Source: Argentina anserina
Taxonomy: Eukaryota; Streptophyta; Magnoliopsida; Rosales; Rosaceae
Assembly (NCBI RefSeq): GCF_933775445.1
Contig: NC_065875.1
Span: 24,613,555 to 24,677,554 of the forward strand
Length of the DNA: 64,000 nucleotides
Direction: 5' to 3'
Positions 1-12,013 of this stretch are shown in pieces. The notes below the pieces were generated by a model. That model saw only the letters and a list, made by a program, of their open reading frames with translations. It was not told the DNA's origin and did not search any database. Made by a program: the position numbers and the translations under genes. Within the stretch, counting starts at the first letter, position 1, and the number at the start of each line of letters is the position of its first letter.

Positions 1-215
1 GTGATGTGCACTCTGTTGCAGTCAAAGGATCCAGAACCCGATGGCAAGCAATGTCCAGAAACTGGGGGCAAAACTGGCAAAGCAACTCATATCTGAACGG
101 ACAAGCCCTCTCCTTCAAGGTCACAACCAGTGATGGCCACACTGTAGTGTCCTACAATGCTGCCCCAGCTCGTTGGTCCTTTGGCCAGACCTTCACTGGT
201 GCTCAGTTCCGTTAA
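1..215 (+). CDS. Alpha-expansin, last exon (5' part outside window)
   Basis: The first complete codon is at base 3 and the frame runs to TAA at 213-215, giving about 70 C-terminal residues. The stretch VKGSRT, the [10 protein letters not shown] core, the SF.VT.SDG block and the ending WSFGQTF.G.QF match the C-terminal cellulose-binding-like half of alpha-expansins (EXPA), which are secreted proteins that loosen the plant cell wall at acid pH. The frame is open at the left edge, so the catalytic-like N-terminal half and the signal peptide lie outside the window. Which EXPA paralogue this is cannot be told from the tail alone. Confidence 0.93.
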   Translation, partial: DVHSVAVKGSRTRWQAMSRNWGQNWQSNSYLNGQALSFKVTTSDGHTVVSYNAAPARWSFGQTFTGAQFR

Positions 216-1898
216 GGGACACCTACCCTCTGCCTCGTACTTGGCTACTTGGGTCTTTCTGCTGTCCTCTATATTTAGCGGCTTCTTAGGATTTTACATA
301 TATATTTTCTACCATATCATATATTAAAGTTTTGTGTGACTCTTAGTATACTAGGATATTAATTAGTATACTATAACTATGGGGTCAGTTGTCGTTGGCC
401 TCTAGGGTCGGAATTCAAAATGGGGGAGGGCTTATTTTATAGGGGTCCATCATTTTAATTTTATATATCACTTGAAGGTTTGTTAGGGTACCCTTACTAA
501 ACTTGGGACCCTAAACTCTCCTTGCTGGGTCTTTTGCTTTTTTACTTCTGCATGTTGTAAAGCAGAGGTTGGGCAGAGGCGGTCAGTTGACCACCCGCCA
601 TTAGTATTAGTAGATTCTTTTTATGTTCCCGGAATGTTCCAATTTCCGATGCGTTTTGTGGTTGTTCTGTTAAGGCCATTGTAATCAGGTAATCAGCTAA
701 TGCTTTGATTTCAGGTCGTCGTCTGTGTTTGAAGTTTGTTTTTCGGGACTAATATTTCCCATTTTCTACTAGTAATGAATCAAGTGCTAATGTATATTAT
801 CTGTTCTTATTTCCAATGCTTATGTATGAATTTCAGCTCATGCCAACAAATAATATCTGCACTTCATTAGTTCATTTTGTCTTGATGAAAAATTTGCCTA
901 AAAGAAACGTAATTTGAAGTTTGATGACAACAGTAAAACTTAACAGCATAAGACACTTGGTGTTCACCAAGCAGTCATACACTCATACACCGGAGCATTT
1001 TATAGTAATTTTTGGCAGATTTAAAGTTGTTCATGGTAAACATTAAAAACATTAATGAAAGTCACTTTCATTTGGAAAATCATGTTTCATAATGAAATAT
1101 GAGAAATTCTGTGAACTGAGATATGATAAGACGGAAGTGAATACTGAATACAACGTTATAGATATGAATTGGATTCTTAATTCTAGACATTTCATTTTGA
1201 GTTTTCCATGTCTCCGATTGTCCCTTTGCTTACACGTCCCTTTCGATGTCGATTTGCCTCACGATTTCATCCAAGGTAAACAACAAAATGAGTTACCAGA
1301 GAATCCATGACAGGAAACTTCATGGACCCTACCTTTTTTTCCCTGTTAGTGAATCACCAGGCTCTGTTCCAAAATCTAACTCCCAAGTTTCTCTTCACTG
1401 GTTTGGAAAAAAAAAAAAACTCTTTTCATCTTGATTTGAAGTGAAGGATACACTTCAGCTGTGCATTTTAAATGGTGAAGAGTGAAGGATACACATTCCC
1501 AACTTTCATGTTTTGCTGGAATTTCCGGAGTCACTGGGCATCTCATGAGTTATTGTCCACCCACTAGACTAAAGTTCAGAAAGGCTTATCCTTCTAAAGG
1601 AGGAATGTATAAAACAATTTCCTCTGTAACATGGAAGTTGTAGGAATTTTAAGTTCATGCTTGGTGTACTATATATCGTTACATATATATTATATACTTT
1701 TTATTTACAAAGCTCAGATTACTGAGGAGGAACAAGGAGAAGGCAGCATTCTAAATTACCACTAGCAACCTTGGCAGCCAAGAAAAGTGGGGAGGCAGCA
1801 AAAATTAGACTCTACAAAACCTATAATTATATATAATAACACACACATTCACTGTAGAGGTTGGTGCCTCATTCTTAGGCATCAGCACCATCCTTTCC
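216..1898. other. Expansin 3' flank and MADS 3' flank, no coding gene seen
   Basis: The first part is the presumed expansin 3' UTR and downstream DNA. From about 1140 to 1898 the sequence is the 3' flank of the minus-strand MADS gene. It is recognisable because its reverse complement reappears at 10,975-11,445 next to the MADS pseudogene. No protein of known type could be read on either strand. Confidence 0.6.
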
Positions 1899-4800
1899 TC
1901 ATAGCAAGGGACTAATCGCTAATGATAGGGCTGTTATGTGGTTGCTGAACTGAACCCCCTGCTGTACATGGCCTGGTGGTTGCCTTCTACATTTCCGCGG
2001 CAAATCATAACTGAAATCCATTTTTAAAAGTCCATTTCTCAAGCACTCATCAAACTGCTGCAACGCTCCATAAGTGGATGACGACAAAATCACTCATGGG
2101 TATCTTAGTTTGTCTGCAGTTTCAGGCAATGAAGATATGTTTATATGATTTCAACAACAGTTAGAGAATGGATAAGCAGCATAATGCACGAGTGAATATT
2201 GACATTGTTTACTTCTAAACAACCACATTATAGCCAATTTGAAAGTGAATAGTATTCTGTAAAAGGCAAGCTAACACTCTCTAGCAAGCAAATAGTTACC
2301 TCAGGCCTCAGCCACACACACCAAATGATTGACACAAGTCACAAATTTCAGCTAAAGGAGAAACAGCAAAATGTTTTCTTTTGGAATACATATACTGTAT
2401 ACAAACTTCATTCAGAGTGTTGCAGGAGGGTAGAACTCAAATTTAAGGGCAGAAATAAACTAATAAGCTTACTACGATTCAAGATATAAGCAAGCAAATA
2501 TAATTGAGAAATCCAGAATACCGGATACTGACCTGGGAATATAAATGCTCGTCAAACATAGTAACGGCACAGGGACCAGATGTAGATGCCCAACTATGCT
2601 GGGTAGTGAAAAAATCAGGTCTAGGAGCTTCAAAGCTTCCATTAACATGATATTCCACAGGGTTTTCTTGAGGACTCATTTCGGCGGGTTGTTGGAATTT
2701 TGTATCGGTCAGCATATTAAGATTGTATGGAAGGTAGGAGGAAAACTGCCCGCCCAGCTGTAGCCTCAGTGGTGCAGCTCTACTCAAGTCATTTAGTATA
2801 CTGTTTTCCTGACCAGAGTTGGAAATCTCTGGACTTTTTCCTGTCCCCAGGTAACCAGAATAACTTCCGAACGAGGAACTAGCAGAGCATTCCATGTCCC
2901 TGAAAACGTGACATTGATCCACATAGTTACACTTCTTTTCTTAAAACACCCATACACACATTTAATCAGTTCACGTTTCATTTGTTATCAACTATGTCAG
3001 TTTGTCTATTTTCACAAAAGATGTGAACATAGAAGTCCTGGGAGAGCAAATATGGTAGAATTTTCCACTTAGACAACAACTCACCTATGAGGAAGCAAGT
3101 TCGTGTCCTCTGGTAAAACAATGTGCCGATTTTCATTACTAGGAATCCATGGCAGAGGCTGGAGTTGCTGCTCAGTACTCATGCTAAAGGGTATATGTAA
3201 TCCATTTTGGAACTGTAAGTAAATTTTAAAATTTAAATATTTGGACTATATAATTATGTAAATAATGCCTCAGAAGAGCTTACTCAAATCAGAAGTGCTT
3301 GTTTACCTGACTGGTGCATTCTAATGACATTAGTTGTTGTTTTTGTAAATTTTCCTGCCAAAAAAGTATAGATAACATATCACAATTCACAAGGTCTATT
3401 ACTATTTAAAAGGAAGTAAAAGTAGCACAATACAATGAGAATTCGGAACTACAAGAACTCATTAGATATTCAAGTTATTCTACATGTCATTCCGTGAAGT
3501 GCTTTCAATATTATTAAGCTGGTCCCTTTACTTGTTATACTTGTTAAGCAGCAGAATCCTTGTATCAAACGAACAGACACCACATCTCTTATCATGAAAT
3601 CCACAACTTTAACGGGATGTTACCTTATGTGTTCGAATCTGGTTAATTGACTCTCTAATTGAATCTTCCATTTGTCCCAATTGATCTACACTGTTGATCT
3701 TATCAGGGTTCGTCCAACAACTGCAGAATCCAAAAAATTGCATAACATCAGTATGGGATCATCTAATAGGGTTATACGGCAACATAAGTGAATGAAACTA
3801 GAAAACACTACTCTCAAACCCCAGTTTCTTGGCATTCACCTTAATCTCTTCTTTGTTTCGGAAAGCTGGGTTTGCAATAACTTAGATTGATTATTCAAGT
3901 CCTGTTATGAGAGATAATATGAGATGGGGAAAACGATGCAATCATAGTTAAGATCAAGATTCTTAGAATGCCTACCTCAACCGTTTGAGAACTGAAACAA
4001 AAGAAGAGGGAAAGAGTATTAGTTCTGATTACAAAAATTCTGATAAAAATTAACTTTGTAATGTAGGCCTGCATACCTTGTACCCAGAAATTCTTGTATA
4101 TTCACATCATGGTCCAGTTTCCGGAATGTTTTCTTCAGTGCCTATACTTTCAATATGATAAACTTATGTAACAGATAGCAATGCTGATTACAGGGATTCG
4201 GTATCCAAAGAAGAAAAACAGAGGATCATAACAATCAAGAAACTTACTTCGAGGCTTTCCAGTTTCCTGTTTGGATCCAAAAGTAGAAAAAAATCAGATA
4301 GGGTTCTCTTTCTTCTTAATTGGACTCGTGATGAAATATATTTCGTACCTTTTAGCTCTTTCCTGTGGGGTAAGTTGAGAAAACTTTGCTATAACCTCTT
4401 CAATGCTACTAAACACAACACCAAAAAAGAACAGAAATGAGAAAAGTTACGATGATCGTGGCGGATATACGGTTTCTCAATTAAACATCATGCTATTAAA
4501 GATTTTGGATTCGCCGGTCTATGATGTATACTTCTCAATCAAGTAAATATTAGCTACTCTACATATAAGAACAACAGTTCGACTTGTTCAAACTCATGAA
4601 ATGCGATGATAAGTTGTATTCTTTTCTCTTCTTTTCCTCCTCACATCTAAAGAAGTCCAAGAGTACAGAAGATTTTTCAATCATCTTTCCCCTTAGTCCT
4701 TAATTTTAGGTCCACATTCTAAGTATTGAAATGAAGAAAATCGGAAAAGGAACTCACACAGCTGAAAGATTTTACACTAGCAATTCTTAACTTCCTAAAA

Positions 4801-5089
4801 AATCTAGAGAGCTTCCAAAAGCAATCATGGGGACTAGTATGATTGGCTAATCATCTTCATGCAAGTATATTTAAATTGTTAATCCTGGGATGGAATGTGC
4901 ATACCTGCGTTTTCCGCTGCATAAAGAAGGCTTCCCAGTGGGCGAAAACATAAGAAGGACAATGTCTATGTCACATAGTATTGACAATTCATTAGCCTTT
5001 TTCATGATGCCATGCTTCCTTTTGGCATAAGTTGCTTGACGCCCATTTGTATTCTCCAACCTCTTAATCTTTAGCTTAACCCTTCCCAT
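1899..5089 (-). CDS. MIKC*-type MADS-box transcription factor (AGL30/AGL65-like)
   Basis: Eleven coding exons can be joined with GT/AG signals and consistent phase: 5089-4905, 4408-4349, 4266-4248, 4141-4077, 3991-3976, 3901-3840, 3720-3624, 3354-3307, 3212-3085, 2899-2533 and 2057-1899. Together they give about 401 aa. Residues 1-60 are the MADS box, starting MGRVKLKIKRLEN and containing ANELSILCDIDIVLLMFSP. An I/K-like helical region follows, including KLESLE.LKKTFRKLDHDVNIQEFLG. The long non-MADS tail is typical of the P clade of MIKC* factors (AGL30, AGL65, AGL94). In Arabidopsis these dimerise with AGL66/AGL104 and act in pollen maturation; that role here is an inference. The last exon start is the least certain join. 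A truncated inverted copy of exons 6-11 lies at 9.45-11.0 kb. Confidence 0.88.
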
Positions 5090-5830
5090 TCTGCACCTCC
5101 CTTACTCTGGAATCCCCTCTTGGAAATCCCAAAACAGTCAAAAGCCTACCACAAAATCACACATATTGTTATTCCATCATGACATTCAAACACCACAATA
5201 TTCACAAAACACAAGCTCACAATTCATCAAGAATTAACAGACAAGTCCGGAATTTCGAACTGACCAGATTCAATCATGAAGAGAAACCGGAGAGATTAAA
5301 ATCGTACGAGCCATGATATATACAAAAGAAACAAAAATTTAACCAAAATCCATTTGAGAATTGAACCTAGCTAAAAGGGGTAACACAGTAAACCTAACAC
5401 ATTAGATAAAAAAAAACCAATACCCCTTATGAGAATCAGAGACTAGTTGAACATTCGGGCTTAAACCAAGAAACGATGGAACAAAAAATAGTAAATGAGA
5501 AAAAGGATAAAATGAAAAACAACAGAAAGGGAAACTTACTCAGACGAGGAAATCAAAATTAGAAAACGAAAAATCCAAACGTCGGAAAATGTTCGGACAG
5601 AGAGATTGGGGAGGCAGCCAATAGGAGATTGATTATTGAGAAGCCGATGAGAGAGAGAGAGGAGAGAGAAGGGTGGTGTGTGAGAGCTTACGAATAGCTT
5701 TACATAACACGACCGGGTGGCCACGAAGATCGGTAAACGATACAGCGCGGGAGAATCGGGAACGTTAGAAATTCCGAAACAAACCAAACAGTTCTCTCGG
5801 TCTTCTCCTCTTTTGATTTCTCTTCTTTTG
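5090..5830 (-). other. Probable 5' leader and promoter of the MADS gene
   Basis: An acceptor AG sits one base before the MADS start codon (5092-5091). Donor-like GTAAG sequences on the minus strand at 5539-5535 and near 5690 suggest a 5' UTR intron of 450-600 bp with a non-coding first exon above it, containing a GA-rich tract at about 5640-5670. This is inferred from splice signals only. Confidence 0.45.
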
Positions 5831-6033
5831 TGTCACCGAGCAACTTCGTACTCTGCCGGTTAATATGGTCGGTGGGTTTTGGAGCTCAAATTCTGTGGGG
5901 AAATTCCGGTCTTGTCCGCCTTGTTTGACTGGTTTCCATTAAGAAGGATGAAGTCGTTTGTGGTCATTCTGGGAAATGCATTTAAATGATGGAGATGTAT
6001 GGTCGATTATGTTTAACAAAAATCATTTGGTGG

Positions 6034-6287
6034 TTTTTTTTGTTTTTGTTACAAAAAATTTCGGTGAGAGTTTGGTTACGCTACACCACTATCGCCAAGA
6101 CATATCCACAACTTCAACTCTTAATGACTTACGACGGACACGTACCTGTCACACAACCCTCATATATGAATTTCCGCATGAGAATTTACAGATCGCGAGC
6201 CAACAAGGTCTACTAACAGCGGGATCGAACTTGTGTGAGTGATACACCTCAAGTCCGTCCTTGCCAACTGAGCCAAACCTCGTTGGC
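6034..6287 (-). mobile_element. tRNA-derived SINE
   Basis: On the minus strand the unit starts near 6287 with a tRNA-like head. An A-box-like segment (TGGCTCAGTTGG, about 6275-6264) and a B-box-like segment (AGTTCGATCCC, about 6228-6218) are spaced as in an RNA polymerase III internal promoter. The body runs to an A/C-rich tail near 6034. Flanking direct repeats 6019-6033 (AAAATCATTTGGTGG) and 6288-6301 (AAAATCACTTGTGG) differ by one substitution and one indel, as expected for an ageing target-site duplication. SINEs are copied by LINE machinery in trans. The family name cannot be given without a database comparison. Confidence 0.72.
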
Positions 6288-6301
6288 AAAATCACTTGTG
6301 G

Positions 6302-7332
6302 TTCTTAGTATGTGAAGCTTCCACGGTTTCATTGTTTTATTTTCCTAGAAAATTAACAATGCTATGATACCAATAAATGCACCTATATAGGCAAAGGGAG
6401 ATGAATAGCCTCCAATTATTATACCTTAATATCATTTAGCATTCCCTTTATAAAAAAATTCATTTATTATTTATCATGTTCTTAAGTGTCTCAATACAGA
6501 TGATTAACATGAATATAGTTCTGACACTTCATGTAAAACAGTTGACGTTGTAGATATAACATGATAAATCATACAATATCACGAAGCGACATATATGTCT
6601 TTCTAATAAGTAAATAAAGAAAAAAAAAACAAGTAGATGACACTTCGTGCATAATAATAACATAACTATGAAATTTCTGATACATAACTGACATGGTATC
6701 TTATGGAGAAAACGATAAATGAGATGAACTCGAATACTAGTCTCATGCATCTAACACCTACCCCAAAAGCCATATATGAGGTCATTGCCCACATGCCTCT
6801 TGAAATTTTGTTTACATCTCAGAGGTACATAGCATATGAATCATTTAGTAATAGTATTATGAAATAATAACATATGATCATCTATAGGTATGGAATTTTA
6901 GACCCGAGAACCATTTAGAACCGTCATAACTGCACTAAAATAGTCAATTCAATTCGGTTCAGGTTCCTATTTTTGAAAATGATTTTGGAACCGTTACAAT
7001 TGAGTATTCACAATTATATAAGAAAAACCCTAAAAGAAACATTGTTCGTCGCCGCATCTTTCATCACCTTCTTTTATTTACTTCTTAGACTCACATTAAT
7101 CACTATATAAACTAAAAAAACACTATTCGTTTTGCCTTACACCCTGACTTCCTATATTATTTTGTTACCCCTTATAATCCAAATTATCCTAGGTTTGCAT
7201 TCTCTCTTTGTCTCTCACTCTCTCTCAATTATTTTTGAAATAATTGAATATGTTAATTGGTGATCATTGGTTAATTATACTAAAGAGATTGTTGACGTTT
7301 TGTATTTGAATTTGAAGTTGGTATTTTATATG
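6302..7332. other. AT-rich intergenic DNA
   Basis: There is no supportable gene. The stretch 6895-7010 and the stretch 7990-8165 share a style of repeated 'AATTCGGTTC / GGAACCG' motifs. They may be the two halves of an older repeat into which the 7341-7963 element inserted, but this is weak. Confidence 0.4.
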
Positions 7333-7340
7333 GTTATTGG

Positions 7341-7963
7341 CAATGTTCTAAAACTCAGTCAACTCGGCCGAGTACTCAGTACTCGGCTGGTTACTGAGGC
7401 GATTTTAACCTACTCAGTGCCTCTACTCGGCGGGAAGAAAATCGGCCGAGTACTCGGTCCAACTCGGCCAACTCGGGTTCAAATCGGTCAACTCGGTCAG
7501 AAAAAAAGAAGAAGAAGCAAACGACGTCGTTTGCCTTCAACCCTGATTCATCAAGAAATTAGAAAACTTGATGAGGATGATTTTATATCCGATGATGAAG
7601 AGAAAATATGTGACTTGAGTTTTTGATTTTGAGTCGGATTCGGAGGGAGTACAAGATGGATATGGAGAAAAAGAATTTGAGGCATAGTTACATATGCTTG
7701 GGATTGTTTGCAAAAATTGAATTTAGTTTGCTTTTATTCTTATGTTATTGTAATAGACTAATGGTTGTTTTTATTTTTTAGACATTATTATCTCTTAAAT
7801 ATTGTAATATTTTATGGACTATTTTTATTATTTTGGACATTATATATTAGATTATATGTTTTAAAAATAATAAAAAAATTCAGAAATTAGAATCCGAGTA
7901 CTCCTCTATTCGCTACTCACCGGCTGGCCGACCGACTACCGAGTAGCGAGTTTTAGAACCTTG
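7341..7963 (+). mobile_element. Non-autonomous hAT-like DNA transposon
   Basis: The ends are inverted repeats: CAATGTTCTAAAACTC at 7341 and, reverse-complemented, CAAGGTTCTAAAACTC at 7963. Both are followed inward by sub-terminal ACTCGG-type repeats. Eight-base flanks GTTATTGG (7333-7340) and GTTATGGT (7964-7971) agree at 6 of 8 positions, which fits a degraded 8-bp hAT target duplication. The interior has a short open stretch (to 7626) with a basic RRRSKRRR segment and an acidic tail, but no transposase domain can be recognised. It is probably a deletion derivative or carries captured sequence. Confidence 0.62.
7528..7546. promoter_or_regulatory. Perfect ACGT-core palindrome
   Basis: GCAAACGACGTCGTTTGC reads the same on both strands and has a central GACGTC (C-box-type ACGT core, a bZIP binding type). 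It lies inside the hAT-like element. A near-palindrome of the same type lies at about 8222-8242, about 85 bp before the mTERF start. Regulatory use is an inference. Confidence 0.35.
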
Positions 7964-8324
7964 GTTATGGTTAAGGCATAGAGATACATATATATTACAA
8001 TAAACTTTTAGAATCGTAAAAATTTGGAAACCGACCCGATATTTATTATTCAATTCGATTCAATTCTGGTTTCAGAAGAAAATTGTGCTAAATTTAGAAC
8101 GTTTTTTCTTATTCAATTCGAGTTCTGGTTCCGAGAAAAAATTAATATTTAAAAACCGGTCGCAGGCCTCATCATTAATGTAATTAATTAAAAAAATAAA
8201 AAAGACGAGTTATTAAACTACCAACGACGTGTCGTTTGGTACAACATGATCGGAGATTGAACTCAGATAAAAAAAAAAGGTCATCGTCTTCTTCCTCCTC
8301 ATACTGAAACAACACAGAGAGACC

Positions 8325-9221
8325 ATGACACTCCGACCTCACACTCTCTGCCTCCCTCAAGCCTCCCTCACCCCATCTCCCAAACCCTCCCACCACCAAA
8401 CACCCAAACCCTTCTTCACCCCACCTCTCAATTCCCCAAACTACCCCTCCCTCTCCTCCTCCCCCGGCCTCCAATTCCGCGAAAAGCTCATCTACCTCGA
8501 GACCCACCTCCACGCAAATCCCCAAAAAGCCCTCGAGAAAAACCCCGACTTCCGGTCCTGCCCCCTCTCCTCCGTCCAGTCCGTCGTCCACTGCCTCTCC
8601 TCCATGGGCATCGAACGCGCCGCCATGGGCCGCATCCTCGACATGCACCCCCAGCTCCTCACCCTCGACCCCCACCTCCACCTCTACCCCGTGTTCGACT
8701 TCCTCCTCCACGACGCCGCCATCCCCTTCCCCAACATCCGCACCTCCGTCGTCCGCTGCCCCCGCCTCCTCGTCTGTGACGTCGCCTCCCAGCTCCGCCC
8801 CGCCCTCCGCTTCCTCCTCCGCCTCGGCTTCAAGCGCGTCACTGCCCAGACCACCGTCCTCCTCGTCTCGAGCGTGAAAGGCACGCTCCAGCCCAAGGTT
8901 GACTATCTCAGGAGCCTCGGGCTGAGCCAGAAGGAGGTGGAGAACATGGTGGTGAGGTCGCCGGCGCTGCTGACGCTTAGTATAAAGAACAATTTGATGC
9001 CCAAGGTGGAGTTCTTGGTTGGGGAGATGGGGAAAGATGTGAAGGAGGTGAAGAAGTTTCCGCAGTACTTTTCGTTTAGTTTGGAGGGCAAGATTAAGCC
9101 CAGGCATAGGTTGTTGGTCGAGCACGGGTTTTCGCTGCCTTTGAGGGAGATGCTGAGGGTTAGTGATGGAGAGTTCAATGCTATGTTGATTGAGATGCGG
9201 TTGGATTGCGCCGGATTCTAA
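8325..9221 (+). CDS. mTERF-domain protein, probably chloroplast/mitochondrial
   Basis: A single intronless frame of 298 aa. The N-terminus is rich in Ser/Pro/Thr and basic residues with few acids, as in plastid or mitochondrial transit peptides. From about residue 50 there are repeated mTERF units, seen in blocks such as [40 protein letters not shown] and [17 protein letters not shown]. mTERF proteins are helical-repeat nucleic-acid binders that act in organelle transcription, splicing or translation. The short, single-exon form and the ending with SDGEFNAML resemble the small Arabidopsis mTERFs of the SOLDAT10 type; exact orthology is not settled. The first half is extremely C-rich (third-position C), the second half is not, a striking internal composition shift. 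Confidence 0.9.
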   Translation: MTLRPHTLCLPQASLTPSPKPSHHQTPKPFFTPPLNSPNYPSLSSSPGLQFREKLIYLETHLHANPQKALEKNPDFRSCPLSSVQSVVHCLSSMGIERAAMGRILDMHPQLLTLDPHLHLYPVFDFLLHDAAIPFPNIRTSVVRCPRLLVCDVASQLRPALRFLLRLGFKRVTAQTTVLLVSSVKGTLQPKVDYLRSLGLSQKEVENMVVRSPALLTLSIKNNLMPKVEFLVGEMGKDVKEVKKFPQYFSFSLEGKIKPRHRLLVEHGFSLPLREMLRVSDGEFNAMLIEMRLDCAGF

Positions 9222-9451
9222 TGTGTTGGTGATTTTTTCTTTGTATATGGAAAATGATAGTGGAGTTTTTTGTGGTGATCTGCATTTGCCTAATGTTGAT
9301 TGTGTTATTTGTGTATATGTTTTTTTTTAAGACATGAATGATAAACACACTACGGTCGTTGCTGTTATTCTAGTGAGTAGGATGCTCAGGTTTTATCTAG
9401 TGTTTGAGCAAAGTAGAGAATTCAGAATTGTGCTTGAGTTGATCTGCACAG
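9222..9451. other. mTERF 3' flank
   Basis: Presumed 3' UTR and spacer between the mTERF gene and the start of MADS-homologous sequence. Nothing else is recognised. Confidence 0.5.
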
Positions 9452-10975
9452 AACTTGAGTAATCAATCTAGGTTATTGCAAAGCCAAGTTTCCGAGAAAG
9501 AAGGTATTAAGGTGGGTTCTAGAAAGAGTGGGGGTTTCAGAGTTGTGGTTTCTGGTTTCATTCACTTATGTGGCTGTTGAACCCTATGGAATGATCTCAA
9601 TATTATTTTTTTTAATGCAGATCTTGGATTCTGCAGCTCTTGGACTAACCCTGATGAGATCAACAGTGTCGACCAAATGAGGCAAATGGATGATTCAATT
9701 AGAGTTAACCAGATTCGAACACATAAGGTAACATCCTGCTCCAGTTGTGGGATCTCATTATGAGAAATGCGGTGTATGCTCTGTTGATGTTAGGATTGTG
9801 CTGCTTAAGTAACTAGTATATATATGGACTACAGAGCGTAATAAAAAAATTGAAATCATTGGCAGAATGAAATGTATAATAACGTAGATGTTTCTAGTTT
9901 CCAGATGTCCTCAAATTGTCCTACTTTTACTTGCTTTCAATTGTTCCTAGACTTGTGATACTAGCTATCTATTCTTCTGTTGGCAGGAAAATCTCTGACA
10001 ACTAATGTAATTAGAATGCACCAGTCAGGTAATAAAGTTTTTCTGATTTGAATAAGCTCCCCTGATGCGTTATTTTTAGAATTATATGGTCCAAACATAT
10101 AATTTTTATAATACTCATCTTGCAGTTCCTAAATGGATTACATAAAAATGAGAGGACCCAAACTTGCTTCCTCATAGTTGAGTAGTTGTCTAAATGGTCA
10201 TTCTATCATATTTTTGTTCACAAAAGATGTACAAGTATACAAACTAACTTAGTTGATATAAATTGCTGAAATGGAACATGTACTGATCAACTTGTAACTG
10301 TTTGGATGGATATTTTTGGGAAATCATGAAAACCCAGTTTATTAAGTACTCTGATTTCTCAATCATATTTGCTTGCTTATTAGTTATCTCTTGTATGGTA
10401 ACCCTATAAGCCTATCAACTGAGTTCTGCCCTTTTATTCGAATTTTACCTCCTGCAACATTGTACGTGAAGTTATTTACTAGTTGTGTTAATTGTTTGTT
10501 GCGTGTGGCTGAGGTAGCTTTTTGCTCGCCTGAAAATGTTAGCTTCTGTATTACAGAATGCTATTCACGTTTACACGACTATATTGTGATTGCTAAGAAG
10601 TAATCGGCAAAGTCAATATAATATAGTTCCCCTCACTTTCAAAAAGCACTTGTGCATTATGCTCATCACATTCTTGTACATTTTTGTTTGTTTGATACAA
10701 TACAGAAGTTTACTTTCCTCTACTGTAATTGAAATCTTATAGGCATATCCTGGTTGCTTGATACAGCAGACAAACTAAGATACCCATGAGTGATTTTTTC
10801 TTTCATCCACTGATGCAGTTGCTGCGACAGTTTGATGATTGCCTGAAAAAATGGACTTCTATCAACGGCTTTGAGTTATGTTTTGCCGCGGATATGTGGA
10901 AGGCAACCACCAAGCTGTGTACAGCAGGGGGTTCAGTTCCGCAACCACATAAGCCCTGTCATTAGTGATTAGTCC
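9452..10975 (+). pseudogene. Truncated MADS-box pseudogene (copy of exons 6-9 and 11)
   Basis: Compared with the intact gene on the other strand, exon 6 is at 9452-9511 (2 bases short, so a frame shift), exon 7 at 9637-9727 (6 bases short), exon 8 at 9987-10028 (6 bases short, in-frame TGA), exon 9 at 10126-10177 (only 52 of 128 bases, and its GT donor is now TT), and exon 11 at about 10828-10975. Exon 10 is missing and no trace of exons 1-5 (MADS box) is present. Introns are retained, so this is a DNA-level duplication, not a retrocopy. It cannot encode a MADS protein. Confidence 0.85.
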
Positions 10976-11445
10976 CTTGCCATAAGGAAAGGATGGTGCT
11001 AATGCCTAAGAACGAGGCACAAACCTCTTAACAGTGAGATCATGTGTGTTATTATTATATATAAATAATGGTTCTATAGAGTAATCTTTTTGCTGCCTCC
11101 CCACTTTTCTTGGCTGCCAAGGTTTGCTGTGGCAGTTTAGAATGCTGCCTTCTTCCTACTATATATTTCACTTCATATGTTCGAGATGAGGAGATTTTAT
11201 TCTGTTTTATTTTTTCTTCAAACCAGTGAAGAAGAACTTGGGAGTTGGAACTTCACCTCATAATTAAAAAGAGCCAAAATAGGTTGGCTGTAATGAAGGA
11301 TTCCTGCCTTGGCTTGTCTGGTAATTTTTGTTGAACTGGGATGAAATCTTGAATCAATCGAAGAGACATAAAAAAAAAAACTCGAAATGAAATACCTTTG
11401 CTGAATCATGAACATAACTTATACATAACGTTGTACGAGTTTTAG
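10976..11445 (+). repeat. Duplicated 3' flank of the MADS gene
   Basis: The 3' UTR-like and downstream sequence of the pseudogene matches, in inverted orientation, the DNA from about 1898 down to about 1140 near the left end of the window. Landmarks include the TTGGCTGCCAAG block (about 11,110), CAAACCAGTGAAG (about 11,220) and ATAACGTTGTA (about 11,428). It marks the extent of the inverted segmental duplication. Confidence 0.75.
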
Positions 11446-11975
11446 TTCACAAAATTATTAAATTTTCCTTTTGAAACATAATATTCCAGAAGCCGAGTCA
11501 TGATCGTGCGGATCAATGCCAACGGCGATTTTAGAAGTGGAACGTGTTTGAAAAAGAGAATTGTAGAGGTTCATCTGCATTTGAATCTATCTGGTAGACT
11601 GACACTCGCTGGGAGCATATGTACATTTTACGGTATGATTAAGCAGAGTGAAATAAAATGGGACATGTATTTTTTTTTAGAAGAGAAGAATTGGGACATG
11701 TTATCTATGACATAGATTCCCTGTTCTGGGAATCAATGTTACATATATTGATGAACCAGTGGTGTTTAGTGTTTGCTGCATTATTACAAATAGTACCTTT
11801 CTGGTATGAGACGTCCATATGATCTGAACACTGATGGAGAAGCTCAACAATATCAGAAGAATGTGATCCCTGCATTTACTAGCACTCTGTTCATTGTTGG
11901 ACTCTGGCTATGTAGCCTACGATTATTATGAATCATAATTGAAGCATGATGCACTTATGATTTGGATACAGCTGC

Positions 11976-12013
<38 letters not shown>

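Noticed and set aside
7267..7626. 119-aa plus-strand frame over the hAT-like element
   Set aside because: It spans the element's left border, so the N-terminal part is flank. No transposase motif is present.
8184..9125. Long minus-strand open frame opposite the mTERF gene (313 aa, Glu/Gly-rich)
   Set aside because: It is the antisense shadow of the C-rich mTERF coding sequence. Its composition is explained by the other strand and no domain is recognisable.
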